From: Alphaproteobacteria bacterium UBA4588 | Lineage (GTDB): Bacteria > Pseudomonadota > Alphaproteobacteria > Puniceispirillales > Puniceispirillaceae | Assembly (NCBI GenBank): GCA_002387605.1 | Contig: DGJU01000052.1 | Coordinates: forward strand, 1 to 21,544 | Direction: 5' to 3' | Length of the DNA: 21,544 bases | In this document: one piece after another, positions 1-7,960 of the stretch | How the letters are laid out: every line of letters starts with the position of its first letter | How positions within the stretch are numbered: position 1 is the first letter of the stretch | Notes under the pieces: generated by a model | Database searches by the model: none | Told to the model about the DNA's origin: nothing | What the model saw: only the letters and a program-made list of their open reading frames with translations | Program-made: the position numbers and the translations under genes

Positions 1-85
1 AAACGGCAAGATGCTAGCAGATGGCAAGCCTGAAGAGCTGCAATCTGACCAGCGTGTAATTGATGCATATCTTGGAGGTCACTAA
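1..85 (+). CDS. LivG-type ABC transporter ATP-binding protein, C-terminal end only
   Basis: Partial gene entering from the left edge; the reading frame starts at base 2 and stops with TAA at 83-85. The visible tail reads NGKMLADGKPEELQSD and ends in VIDAYLGGH. This matches the C-terminus of LivG-family ATPases of branched-chain amino acid/amide importers, where a GxxLADGxPEE turn is followed by a V-I-x-A-Y-L-G ending. The catalytic motifs lie outside the window. The next gene is a LivF-type ATPase starting on the last base of this stop codon, the usual livG-livF order. The assignment rests on about 27 residues plus this context. Confidence 0.8.
   Translation, partial: NGKMLADGKPEELQSDQRVIDAYLGGH
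74..78 (+). promoter_or_regulatory. Ribosome binding site GGAGG for the LivF-type gene
   Basis: GGAGG lies 6 nt before the ATG at 85, inside the last codons of the upstream gene. Together with the TAATG stop/start overlap it fixes the start of the downstream protein. The Lys/Ala-rich N-terminal tail is therefore genuinely part of the predicted protein and not an over-extended open reading frame. Confidence 0.75.
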
Positions 86-1164
86 TGGCTAAGGCACCCG
101 CAAAAAAATCAGCGGCAACAAAGAAAAAAGCCGCTCCAAAAGCAGCTATTGCTGAAAAGAAACTTGTTGCAAAAAAGGCAGCTGCAAAAAAAGCTGCTGC
201 TCCTAAAGTAGCGTCTAAGAAAAAAGCTACAAAGGCTAAGGTCGTAACCAAGAAAGCTGTTACTAAGAAAACGGCTGCAAAAAAGCCGGCAGCAAAAAAA
301 TCCAAGAAAGCTTCAGCCAAACAGATTAGTGGCTATGGGATGGGTTCAGTTGACGTTGTAATGTCAGTTGATCAGGTTGTAAAAGAAGCAGCAAGCATCG
401 CTGGCGAGGCACCAAGCCTTGAAAAGCTAGGCAAGCTGGCAAAGAACGAGCCGTTTCTGTCGATAGACAATTTGAATGCTGGCTATGGCAAGATGGAAAT
501 TCTCCATAACTTCACATTACAAATTGGTCAGGGCCAGTCTTTATGCCTTATTGGTCCAAACGGTGCTGGCAAATCTACAGTCCTGCATTCTATCTTTGGC
601 TTTACCAATATCTTCTCAGGCAAAATTTCTGTGAAGGGTAAGGATGTAACACACCTTACGCCATCACAGAAACTAGCAGAAGCTGGGATTGCCTATATTC
701 TGCAGGATAAGTCAGTTTTCCCAGGCATGACTGTCGAAGAAAACTTGCTGATGGGTGGCTTTTTGAAAAATAAACCAGCAGAAGCAAAAATAGCTGCTGA
801 AATGGTGTTTGATAAATATTCACGCCTTGCCGAACGCCGCGATAAGCCAGCTGGTGTTCTGTCCGGTGGTGAGCGCCGTTTGCTTGAAATTTCGCGGGCA
901 CTGGTTATGAACCCTGATGTTCTTCTGGTTGATGAACCATCAATCGGTCTTGAGCCACGCTTTATTGATATGGTCTTTGAAATTCTGGATGACCTACAGC
1001 GTCGTGATGGAAAGACGATTATCATGGTTGAGCAGAATGCCAAGAAGGGCCTTGAGTTTGCTGATATTGGCTATGTGCTGGTATCGGGAGAGACAGCTAT
1101 GGCAGATATGGGCGATGACCTGCTGACTAACCCAGATGTAGGACGGTTGTTCCTCGGCGGTTAA
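85..1164 (+). CDS. LivF-type ABC transporter ATP-binding protein with histone-H1-like Lys/Ala-rich N-terminal tail
   Basis: Cytoplasmic ATPase of a branched-chain amino acid/amide-type ABC importer, 359 aa; LivF proteins are usually about 235 aa. The ABC domain spans about residues 123-359: Walker A GPNGAGKST at 157-165, Q-loop Gln near 207, signature LSGGE at 259-263, Walker B VLLVDE at 279-284 and the LivF-typical switch segment VEQNA at 315-319. The first 80 residues hold 30 Lys and 27 Ala with one acidic residue, in repeated KKAA/AAKK blocks like the tail of eukaryotic and bacterial H1-like proteins. A linker of about 40 residues follows. The start overlaps the preceding stop (TAATG) and has a GGAGG site, so the tail looks real. 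The ATPase call is firm; the transported substrate and the role of the tail are unknown. Confidence 0.93.
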   Translation: MAKAPAKKSAATKKKAAPKAAIAEKKLVAKKAAAKKAAAPKVASKKKATKAKVVTKKAVTKKTAAKKPAAKKSKKASAKQISGYGMGSVDVVMSVDQVVKEAASIAGEAPSLEKLGKLAKNEPFLSIDNLNAGYGKMEILHNFTLQIGQGQSLCLIGPNGAGKSTVLHSIFGFTNIFSGKISVKGKDVTHLTPSQKLAEAGIAYILQDKSVFPGMTVEENLLMGGFLKNKPAEAKIAAEMVFDKYSRLAERRDKPAGVLSGGERRLLEISRALVMNPDVLLVDEPSIGLEPRFIDMVFEILDDLQRRDGKTIIMVEQNAKKGLEFADIGYVLVSGETAMADMGDDLLTNPDVGRLFLGG

Positions 1165-1189
1165 TCTTTTGCTTATACACATAAATTTT

Positions 1190-1225
1190 AACCCGGCATG
1201 CGGTTTCGTTATGCCGGGTTTTTTT
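1190..1225 (+). terminator. Rho-independent terminator of the liv operon
   Basis: A perfect 10-bp stem (AACCCGGCAT at 1190-1199 with ATGCCGGGTT at 1211-1220) encloses an 11-nt loop and runs into a T tract at 1219-1225. It lies 26 nt after the LivF-type stop codon and points away from it. The opposite strand has only a weak T-poor tail, so it mainly ends plus-strand transcription. Confidence 0.9.
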
Positions 1226-1237
1226 ATGGCCGACAGG

Positions 1238-2569
1238 CTAGGTTAAGATAATATAGACCAGCGCCCAGAGACCGCCGCCACCGATAGCAAGCCCGCCCGA
1301 TGCCATCAGATTGCGCCCAAAGGCGAGCTGGGCAGGCCGCAGCCCGAATTGATCGGCAACGGTAATAACCGATAGTGACGCGATTGATGACATGGTCCCT
1401 GTTGACCAGCCAATCATGTGGCCTTGCATAATGAACATCGCGTCAAACACAGTCAGGTGCGGTGAAAATAGCGCCAGTAGCGGGGCTGATGAAATTACCG
1501 GATGAACACCAAAGATAGACCCGAACCAGACAAAAACTGGTAAGACCCATATCATCTGCCAGACAGGCAATGTGCCGCCAAACACCATTGTCGCTAGCTC
1601 AGGCAGGACTTGTGAGTTATGCGCTAACGCAGCGATAATCATTGAAACAGATATAATCAGAAGCTCATCGCCTGACTGTTTCTGAAGGGTAGCAAAATGA
1701 CTCAGAATAGCGCGGCCAGTATTTGGCCGGCGCACCATCTGAATAAGACATAGGATAGGCATCGTCAGCACAACTGCATAAAGAGCTGTCAGACCTGTGA
1801 TCGCAGAGACAAGTACAACACTGCCTATCGCCACAGCAAGCCTCAGCCCGACCGGACGCAATGGCTGCAAGGACTGAATGAAGGCAAAACGAGCCGTGGC
1901 CGGCGCAGCACAGGCAGCCGTAATCACGTAAAATAAAATAGCTGTTACAACCCCGAACCCGATGGCGCCAATGGCAAAACCGCTAGGAAGATAGGCGCCC
2001 GCAACAGCAAATCCAATAAAGAAGGGAGACCAGACAACCGATGAATTCATACCCCTCAGCGCTGCTTCGGCCGCAACACGGCGGCGGCGCTCATCTGCAT
2101 CATCGGGCAAGCTGGCCGCCACCAGTGCAAAACTGCCTGTATTCATCACTCCCCCAAGCATGTGACTGGCAAGCTGAAGTCCAGAGGCTGAATGTTCAGG
2201 CGATAACGCGCCAAGCGCTTTTTGCGTGCGCCAGACAGACGGCATTGTCATGGCTGTTGCACGCACCAGCGCCAAGGTCGGCATTAGACAGGCGAAAATC
2301 AGAACAAACGCGCCAGCCTCTCTTAACTCACCAAGAGAGGGAATATCTGGAAGCAGTAAAAAGCCAAGGCCGAACAAAATAATTGTGACAATGAGCGTCT
2401 GTGCTCTCAGACCGAGCATTGCCACCATAAGCAGACTGGCAAAAGAAATGAGGGCTGCATCCTGTAGCACCCTTAAGACAGGTATCGCTAGCTGGTTTGC
2501 TAACAAAACAACAGGCAATGCAAGCGCCCAACTAGCCACTGAAAAAAACAATTTTATGTTATGAATCAT
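1238..2569 (-). CDS. Polytopic membrane protein, putative transporter
   Basis: A 443-aa, very hydrophobic protein with roughly 11-12 predicted membrane segments and short loops. I do not recognise a named family. The layout suggests a permease with two related halves: long hydrophobic stretches, a charged mid-loop near DDADERRRR, and a C-terminal half with small-residue-rich re-entrant-like stretches (GVHPVISSAPLL, GWSTGTMSSIASLS). These resemble the ion-transporter superfamily of organic-anion/Na+ carriers, but that is a weak impression and no diagnostic motif was identified. The ATG at 2569 lacks a good Shine-Dalgarno, so the start is not certain. It is transcribed divergently from an MFS transporter across a 98-bp gap and ends just after the liv terminator. 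Confidence 0.75.
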   Translation of the reverse strand: MIHNIKLFFSVASWALALPVVLLANQLAIPVLRVLQDAALISFASLLMVAMLGLRAQTLIVTIILFGLGFLLLPDIPSLGELREAGAFVLIFACLMPTLALVRATAMTMPSVWRTQKALGALSPEHSASGLQLASHMLGGVMNTGSFALVAASLPDDADERRRRVAAEAALRGMNSSVVWSPFFIGFAVAGAYLPSGFAIGAIGFGVVTAILFYVITAACAAPATARFAFIQSLQPLRPVGLRLAVAIGSVVLVSAITGLTALYAVVLTMPILCLIQMVRRPNTGRAILSHFATLQKQSGDELLIISVSMIIAALAHNSQVLPELATMVFGGTLPVWQMIWVLPVFVWFGSIFGVHPVISSAPLLALFSPHLTVFDAMFIMQGHMIGWSTGTMSSIASLSVITVADQFGLRPAQLAFGRNLMASGGLAIGGGGLWALVYIILT

Positions 2570-2667
2570 GTAAATGAGGTGCCTATAGGAACAAATCTGG
2601 GCGCAAGAAATACCATCTCCCTTAAATTCTATACACGAGCCGTCACATTTCCTGTATTTAATTCTCT

Positions 2668-3903
2668 ATGTTTCCAGCAGTTCTCTCATTTAGCACCCGC
2701 AAACCAGTGTTTTTACTTGTGATAGTGTGCATCGCTGAAGTCTTTAGCTTACTGAGTTTTGCTGCCTGGCCTATCTATCTTGTGACGCTCCAGACTGAAT
2801 GGCTATTAACGAATTATCAGGTCGGCTGGATTAGCGGTGCATATTTCATGGGTTATGTGTGTGCAACACCCTTCCTTGTTGGCATCACAGATAGAATGGA
2901 TGCGCGCCACATCTATCTTTTTTCAGCCTTCCTTGGCGGAGTTGGCTGTTTATGCTTTGCCGTGTTTGCAACTGACTTCTGGACAGCCTGCCTTTCATGG
3001 GCGCTTGTTGGGGCTGGCTTGGCAGGAACTTACATGCCCGGCCTGCAAATTCTAAATGCCCGGCTTGATGATGATACAAGATTGCGCCTACTCCCCTATT
3101 ACACATCAAGCTTTGGTATCGGATCGGGCATGTCCTTTCTTGTAATGGGCTGGCTGTATAGTTTCACAGATGCTCGGACAGCGTTTATCATAAGTGCGGT
3201 TGCTAGTTTTATCGCGCTTTTTGGTGTTGGGCTATGTGTTGCCCCGAAGGCTGTTGAACAAGAAGCAGGCACACCCATCAGGCACCCGCTGGATTTCAGA
3301 CCAGCTTTGCGCAATCAACGCGCACTATTTTATATTTTTTCCTATGGTGCACATAGCTATGAGCTCTTTGCGTTTCGCTCATGGCTCTTTGCCTTTCTGC
3401 TGTTTGTAGGCGGCTATCACACGACCGGTCTCTCCTCGATGTCTATTTCAACCATCGTCTCTGTAATGGCGTTTATGGGCATGATATCTTCGGTTCTGGG
3501 CGCAAAATTTTGCATGCGCTTTGGACGAGCCCGGATGATCCGCCTCTACGGCCTTTTGACTGTTTGTGTGTCAGCAGCCTTTGGTCTGGCAGGCTATATT
3601 GATTTCTGGTTATTGGTCATTGCTGCAGGCTTATTTAACATCACTATCATGCTGGATAGTGCGTCGCTGACAGCCGGTACAGTTGAAAGTGCCTCGCCTC
3701 ACGACAGGGGAGCTCTTCTGGCTGTTCATTCTATGATCGGATTTGGGGGCGGCGCACTTGGCGGGCCAGTAGCCGGCTGGCTTCTGGATCAGAATGGCGG
3801 CGAGCAGTCGCTCACCGCCTGGGCTATTGCAATGGGGCTAATGGGTGTTGGGTCCTTCATTGTAAGCGTCCTGATGCACCGTCTGATGCGCTCGCGCGCC
3901 TAG
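2668..3903 (+). CDS. Major facilitator superfamily (MFS) transporter
   Basis: A 411-aa inner-membrane carrier with about 12 hydrophobic segments in two halves of six. The loop after the second segment carries a motif-A-like sequence, GITDRMDARHIY, matching the MFS G-x-x-x-D-R-x-x-R-R pattern apart from the Ala. The second half has a degenerate version around KFCMRFGRARMIR. Late glycine-rich helices (GFGGGALGGPVAGWLLD) are typical of MFS helix 11. Length fits the family. The substrate cannot be read from sequence. The gene starts 98 bp from the divergent membrane-protein gene, so the two may share a control region, and it converges on the DUF1330 gene with only 15 bp between stops. Confidence 0.87.
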   Translation: MFPAVLSFSTRKPVFLLVIVCIAEVFSLLSFAAWPIYLVTLQTEWLLTNYQVGWISGAYFMGYVCATPFLVGITDRMDARHIYLFSAFLGGVGCLCFAVFATDFWTACLSWALVGAGLAGTYMPGLQILNARLDDDTRLRLLPYYTSSFGIGSGMSFLVMGWLYSFTDARTAFIISAVASFIALFGVGLCVAPKAVEQEAGTPIRHPLDFRPALRNQRALFYIFSYGAHSYELFAFRSWLFAFLLFVGGYHTTGLSSMSISTIVSVMAFMGMISSVLGAKFCMRFGRARMIRLYGLLTVCVSAAFGLAGYIDFWLLVIAAGLFNITIMLDSASLTAGTVESASPHDRGALLAVHSMIGFGGGALGGPVAGWLLDQNGGEQSLTAWAIAMGLMGVGSFIVSVLMHRLMRSRA

Positions 3904-3918
3904 GTGATGGCCGGCAGA

Positions 3919-4203
3919 CTACAGCCCTTCGACAATCACGAAGAGACGGTCTGCACCATCATCAAGAGCATCAAGAGCACGTTTATATTCAGGGCTGTCA
4001 TAAGCCTGTTGCGCAGTCTCTAAAGAGGGCCATTCAACAACAACATTACGCACATATTCTGCGCCTTCTTTGGTATCGTAACTGCCGCCTCTGGCAAGAT
4101 ATTTACCGCCAAGAGCTTCGACCGCTGCTGCCGCTAATGGGGCATAAGCCTGTATCTTCTCAGCATTCAGCACATTCACACGAACAATCCAATAAGCCGC
4201 CAT
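3919..4203 (-). CDS. DUF1330 domain protein
   Basis: A 94-aa soluble protein matching the DUF1330 family: start MAAYWIVRVNV, then a GGKYLARGG turn, the VVVEWPSLETAQQAYDSPEY segment and a final beta strand DRLFVIVEGL. The family adopts a dimeric ferredoxin-like alpha/beta-barrel fold; its biochemical role is not established. The ATG at 4203 is well supported by AGGAGG 8 nt upstream. It is the last gene on the minus strand of the MttB/alcohol-dehydrogenase block but sits 172 bp from the methyltransferase stop with its own candidate promoter, so it may be a separate transcript. Confidence 0.88.
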   Translation of the reverse strand: MAAYWIVRVNVLNAEKIQAYAPLAAAAVEALGGKYLARGGSYDTKEGAEYVRNVVVEWPSLETAQQAYDSPEYKRALDALDDGADRLFVIVEGL

Positions 4204-4211
4204 CTTTTAAG

Positions 4212-4240
4212 CCTCCTAGTATAAGCATCACATCGGTGAT
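4212..4240 (-). promoter_or_regulatory. Candidate promoter, inverted repeat and RBS of the DUF1330 gene
   Basis: Reading the minus strand towards the gene: an inverted repeat ATCAC-(4 nt)-GTGAT at 4227-4240, a -10-like TATACT at 4218-4223, then AGGAGG at 4212-4217, 8 nt before the ATG. The -35 region is poor. The RBS is strong evidence; promoter and repeat are pattern matches only. The repeat would fall in the spacer, where a repressor or activator could act. Confidence 0.35.
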
Positions 4241-4375
4241 AATAAAAAATATTTCTATCAGAGATGCTCACTTTAAAGAAGGCCGTGAAAAGATACAACT
4301 CACTCTAGCACACCACCCTCGCGCCCCAATCTGGCTCACAAGTATCTTATCTAACGACAAGACATCAAAAGGCTT

Positions 4376-5929
4376 CTATAGCTCACCCGTTCCAATCTCT
4401 TCTTTTCGGCGCGCAACAAATGCCTCTAGCGCTTCGATACGGGCAATATCAAGCGCCGGCGGCTCAAAGTCTGCCAATACAGATTGCCAAATAGGGGTTG
4501 CCCGTTCCGTAGCGCTTTGTGCCCCATTTGCCTGCCATGCCTCGAAATTTGACCAGTCCGATAAGAGGGGTGTGTAAAAGGCATCACGGAAACGCTCTAA
4601 TGTATGACTTGCGCCAAAGAAATGTCCTCCCGGAGCCACTTCATCATGAGCTGATAGGGCAAGCTCGTCATCTGATACGATAACAGGCGCAAGAATCGCA
4701 CTCATTGCCTGTAGCATTTCTACATCAACCACTAGTTTTTCATAGCACGCAACAAGTCCGCCTTCCTGCCAGCCAGCAGCATGATAAATCAAATTTCCAT
4801 GCCCCTGAACAGCCCCCCACAACGCCATCTGTGTTTCCCATATAGCCTGAGCATCAACCAGATTAGAGGCTGAGCAGGCACTGGTGCGATATGGCAGGCC
4901 ATAATGACGCGCAAGCTGGCCACCGGCGATGTTCGCGCGGACATTTTCCGGCGTCCCAAAAGCAGGCGCGCCTGATTTCATATCAACATTGCTGGTAAAC
5001 CCGCCATAAACAACAGGAGCCCCTTTGCGTACAATCTGGGTAAGGCAAATGCCAAGAAGCGCTTCGGCATTCTGCTGGGCAAGCGCGCCGGCGAAACTCA
5101 CCGGTGTCATCGCACCCATCAACGTGAAGGGCGTTACAACCACAGCCTGTCCAAGCGAGGCAAGCATAATCAGCGCATCTGACATCTCGCTATCTAATTT
5201 ACGCGGGCTATTAATATTGATGTTTGTGATACAGCTTGGGCTTTCTGCCAGCTCATCCATCGTTAAGCCGCGCGCAAGGGCTATCATCTCAGCTGTATCA
5301 CGCACCCGCTTCTCGCCAATGGACATGCACAAAAACACTTTGTCAGCACAGGTCAGATTAACAAGAGTTGTATCAAGATGGCGGGTATTTACCGCCAGAT
5401 CATTAGGCGCAAGCGTCTGATTGCCAAAAAAATGTATGGCATTAAATGACTGCCCTAATTTTATAAAGTTCTGATAATCAGCAAAATTCCCCGACCGGCG
5501 CCCCTTTATTGCGCAGTGAACATTTGGAGCGCCCGACACCATCCCAAAATGGAGGTGATTGCCGCCAATCATCAGCGCCCGATCAGGGTTTGTTGGCGTA
5601 AGCATGAATGTTTCAGGAGCAGAAGCGAGCAAGGCAGCTACCAGCGCTTCATCCATTCGGACAGTTTCTGACGCGTCATCCACCTCTGCGCCAGCCTTGC
5701 GATAGAGCGCGCGCGCACGCGGGCTCATGACTTCAACACCATGCTGGCTAAGAATTGTCATAGATGCTTTATGGATCTGCTCTATCTGCTCTTCTGCTAA
5801 CAAAGGGGTTGGCGGAAACGGCGATATGGGCGGGCGGAAAGCCGGTTGCGAAAGGCCGGCGGGTGACCGCAGAACAGCAGAACCAGACGCTGAAACGGCC
5901 CGTTTTTGAGATGAATTTCGTCTAACCAT
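4376..5929 (-). CDS. MttB-family (non-pyrrolysine) corrinoid methyltransferase
   Basis: A 517-aa member of the trimethylamine:corrinoid methyltransferase family (COG5598). A basic Arg-rich start (MVRRNSSQKRA) is followed by the family opening LLAEEQIEQIHKASMTILSQ with GVEV, and later GMVSGAPN, a TPFTLMGAMTPV stretch and GAPVVYGGFTSNVDMKSGAP. Members transfer a methyl group from a methylated amine to a corrinoid protein. True trimethylamine enzymes of archaea need pyrrolysine at an in-frame amber codon; this frame has none and ends at a TAG stop, so it belongs to the pyrrolysine-free branch that includes glycine betaine methyltransferases. The substrate is not determinable here. No partner corrinoid protein or reactivase gene lies in the window. 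The gene follows the Fe-alcohol dehydrogenase by 90 bp on the same strand. The ATG at 5929 has no clear Shine-Dalgarno, but the basic N-terminus resembles homologues. Confidence 0.88.
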   Translation of the reverse strand: MVRRNSSQKRAVSASGSAVLRSPAGLSQPAFRPPISPFPPTPLLAEEQIEQIHKASMTILSQHGVEVMSPRARALYRKAGAEVDDASETVRMDEALVAALLASAPETFMLTPTNPDRALMIGGNHLHFGMVSGAPNVHCAIKGRRSGNFADYQNFIKLGQSFNAIHFFGNQTLAPNDLAVNTRHLDTTLVNLTCADKVFLCMSIGEKRVRDTAEMIALARGLTMDELAESPSCITNININSPRKLDSEMSDALIMLASLGQAVVVTPFTLMGAMTPVSFAGALAQQNAEALLGICLTQIVRKGAPVVYGGFTSNVDMKSGAPAFGTPENVRANIAGGQLARHYGLPYRTSACSASNLVDAQAIWETQMALWGAVQGHGNLIYHAAGWQEGGLVACYEKLVVDVEMLQAMSAILAPVIVSDDELALSAHDEVAPGGHFFGASHTLERFRDAFYTPLLSDWSNFEAWQANGAQSATERATPIWQSVLADFEPPALDIARIEALEAFVARRKEEIGTGEL

Positions 5930-6019
5930 AAGAATGACACTGCGCTATTGGCGCGGCTCAATTAGTCTTAAAATGCCAAATAATGTTCTATTTACGACTT
6001 TTGGAGACAGCTTTCCCTA

Positions 6020-7174
6020 TTATGAGAGCGCGGCAAGGGCATCAGCATAACGTCTGGCTAATTCATCATCTGGATATATAGGGCATGATAACCGGATGCT
6101 TTCTGTCTCTGGCGTTTGAAGCGCTACAAAAATATCATCGGCTGTTACCATGCTGAAACTATCGGGGAGTTTGCGCTCAAGCCCGATACGTGCAAAAAAC
6201 TGGCTGAGATAGTCAGGCAATGCAGCAGCAGACTCTGCCCCAAACGCCTGTGCCGCAGCCTCCCCGGCAGATGGGTTGGCTGCAAGCAGATGCGGCAGGC
6301 AAATCTCAAAACTCAGCGCTGTTGCCAATCCATGGTGAACAGGCTTGATACCCGCTATGGCATGGCTCATCCAATGCGCAAGCGAAGCAGAGCACATATC
6401 AAGGGAGCGTCCTGCATAATAACTCGCCAGCAACATATCCTGCCGTGCCTCACGGTCATCACTATTATCAGCACATCGTGGCAGGGCTGTTGCCGCCAGC
6501 CGAAGGGCATGATGTGCATAAAATTGTGCGCCTGCGTGGGTGAATTTATTTACCGCAGATTCAAACGCATGAATAATCGCGTCCATGCCTGTCCAGATTG
6601 TCAGATCATGGGGGAGCGATACTAAAAGTTCAGCATCCAGAAACACCATGTCAGGTTTTGTTTCCGGACCCCAGACCCAGCCTTTCTGACCATTTTCAAG
6701 TGCCAGAATATTGGTTGATGAGGCTTCAGAACCTGTTCCAGCAGTTGTCGGCACCATGGCACGCGGCACGGTATGAGCGGGAAGTGGATTTTTAATCATT
6801 TCATAATGCGCAACCGGCTTGTCAGCACCAAGGCAAATGCCAATAATTTTTGCACTATCCAGAACAGACCCGCCGCCAATCCCGATAACAGCATCACATG
6901 AAACAGACCGCGCTGTTATCAGCATATCTTCGAGGTATGCCATTTTAGGCTCACCTTGCGGCGCTTCGATAACATGCAGTTCTGCGTCTGCTTGAAGCTG
7001 GCCGATAATAGTCTTGCCAGCATCATGGCGCGCAAAAAAACTATCCATTATCAGCAACGGGCGGGATGAGCCAACAGACTTTAGCCAGTCAGGCAGGCGG
7101 GCAAGACAGCCCACACCGACATCAACCTGCTGCGCTGCTGAAATCATATAAGAGGGCGGTATCACAATTGTCAT
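6020..7174 (-). CDS. Iron-containing (group III) alcohol dehydrogenase
   Basis: A 384-aa NAD(P)-dependent oxidoreductase of the Fe-ADH family (FucO, DhaT, YqhD relatives), cytoplasmic. Nucleotide-binding motif GIGGGSVLDSAK at 98-109 and the TTAGTGSEAS motif at 143-152 are present. The four metal ligands can be placed by family pattern: Asp198 and His202 in MDAIIHAFES, His271 in MSHAIAG and His281 in VHHGLATAL. Length is normal. The start codon overlaps the stop of the upstream aldolase-like gene by 4 nt (ATGA), so the two are almost certainly cotranslated and probably act on the same aldehyde or alcohol. Lying opposite a betB-like gene, it could oxidise an alcohol such as choline to the aldehyde, or reduce an aldehyde as FucO does; sequence alone does not decide. 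Confidence 0.93.
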   Translation of the reverse strand: MTIVIPPSYMISAAQQVDVGVGCLARLPDWLKSVGSSRPLLIMDSFFARHDAGKTIIGQLQADAELHVIEAPQGEPKMAYLEDMLITARSVSCDAVIGIGGGSVLDSAKIIGICLGADKPVAHYEMIKNPLPAHTVPRAMVPTTAGTGSEASSTNILALENGQKGWVWGPETKPDMVFLDAELLVSLPHDLTIWTGMDAIIHAFESAVNKFTHAGAQFYAHHALRLAATALPRCADNSDDREARQDMLLASYYAGRSLDMCSASLAHWMSHAIAGIKPVHHGLATALSFEICLPHLLAANPSAGEAAAQAFGAESAAALPDYLSQFFARIGLERKLPDSFSMVTADDIFVALQTPETESIRLSCPIYPDDELARRYADALAALS

Positions 7175-7917
7175 GACGCATATCCCGGGTTTTCGGCATC
7201 TAACACTGCCATCATGGCATCAAGATGCTGCTGCTGGAAGTCTGATGTCCTGTCATAATCTTCCCATTGCTGCGCTGTCTTTTCAGCAACGTCATCAGCC
7301 AAAAGAGAGAGCGGTCTGCCAGCTGACAAAGCCGTGATATAATTTTTACAAGCCCGTTCAAGATGAAAGGCTAAATCCCAGGCAAGCGCTGGTGTTTCTG
7401 CTGCAATGAGAATGCCGTGATTGCCCATCATTAAACAGCGATGATTGCCCAATTGGCGTGCAAGGCGATGACCTTCATCGCCTATCCCCATGCCATCAAA
7501 GCCAATATCCCATGAAAGCCGATTGAAAAACCGTGCACTGGTCTGGTCGATAGGCGGCAAATCTGGCGCTGCAAGGCTCAATAGCGCTGTTGCATAATGA
7601 GGATGAAGATGAATAAGGCAGCGCGATGCAGGATGAGCTTTATGCAATGCGCCATGAATGGATAGAGCGGTGATATCAATATGCGGCGAAGATGGGTCAG
7701 GCGGCGAATGATTATCAATCAGCAGAAGGTCACTTGATTTCATCTGGCTAAAATGGACCCCGTAAGGGTTCATCAAGAATGTCTGGCCATCATCACTCAA
7801 TGCATAGCTGAAATGATTAGAGATACCCTCATGCAGCCCTTCGCGGGCAACAATGCGAAACAGAGCCGCCATCTGGCGACGGGCTATCTCTTGGGATAAT
7901 GGGAGCGTTTGATCCAT
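7171..7917 (-). CDS. Class II aldolase/adducin-domain protein
   Basis: Zinc-dependent class II aldolase/adducin fold, 248 aa from the chosen ATG at 7917. Numbered from that start, zinc-ligand candidates are His103 and His105 in LIHLHPHYAT and His167 in GNHGIL. The catalytic Glu that FucA-type aldolases carry about 19-20 residues before the HxH is not visible (the region reads ITALSIHGALH), so this is closer to the adducin-like subgroup of unknown chemistry than to a standard fuculose- or ribulose-phosphate aldolase. A longer frame starts at 8013, only 21 bp from the divergent betB start; the 7917 start has a GGTGA-like site, gives the usual family length and leaves 117 bp for promoters. It overlaps the Fe-alcohol dehydrogenase gene by 4 nt. 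Confidence 0.86.
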   Translation of the reverse strand: MDQTLPLSQEIARRQMAALFRIVAREGLHEGISNHFSYALSDDGQTFLMNPYGVHFSQMKSSDLLLIDNHSPPDPSSPHIDITALSIHGALHKAHPASRCLIHLHPHYATALLSLAAPDLPPIDQTSARFFNRLSWDIGFDGMGIGDEGHRLARQLGNHRCLMMGNHGILIAAETPALAWDLAFHLERACKNYITALSAGRPLSLLADDVAEKTAQQWEDYDRTSDFQQQHLDAMMAVLDAENPGYAS

Positions 7918-7960
7918 TTTTTCATCACCAAACAAACTGTTCTGCTGAGCTCTAGGTTTG

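Noticed and set aside
656..1182. Several open frames on the opposite strand or other frames across livF
   Set aside because: They are shadows of the strongly supported ABC ATPase frame, with no recognisable domains.
4376..4378. TAG stop of the MttB-family gene as a possible pyrrolysine codon
   Set aside because: It lies at the natural C-terminal end of a full-length protein; archaeal Pyl sits well inside the chain. No pyl genes are seen here.
5942..5954. GCGC-TATTG-GCGC repeat upstream of the MttB-family gene
   Set aside because: Only 4 bp per arm in GC-rich sequence; expected by chance.
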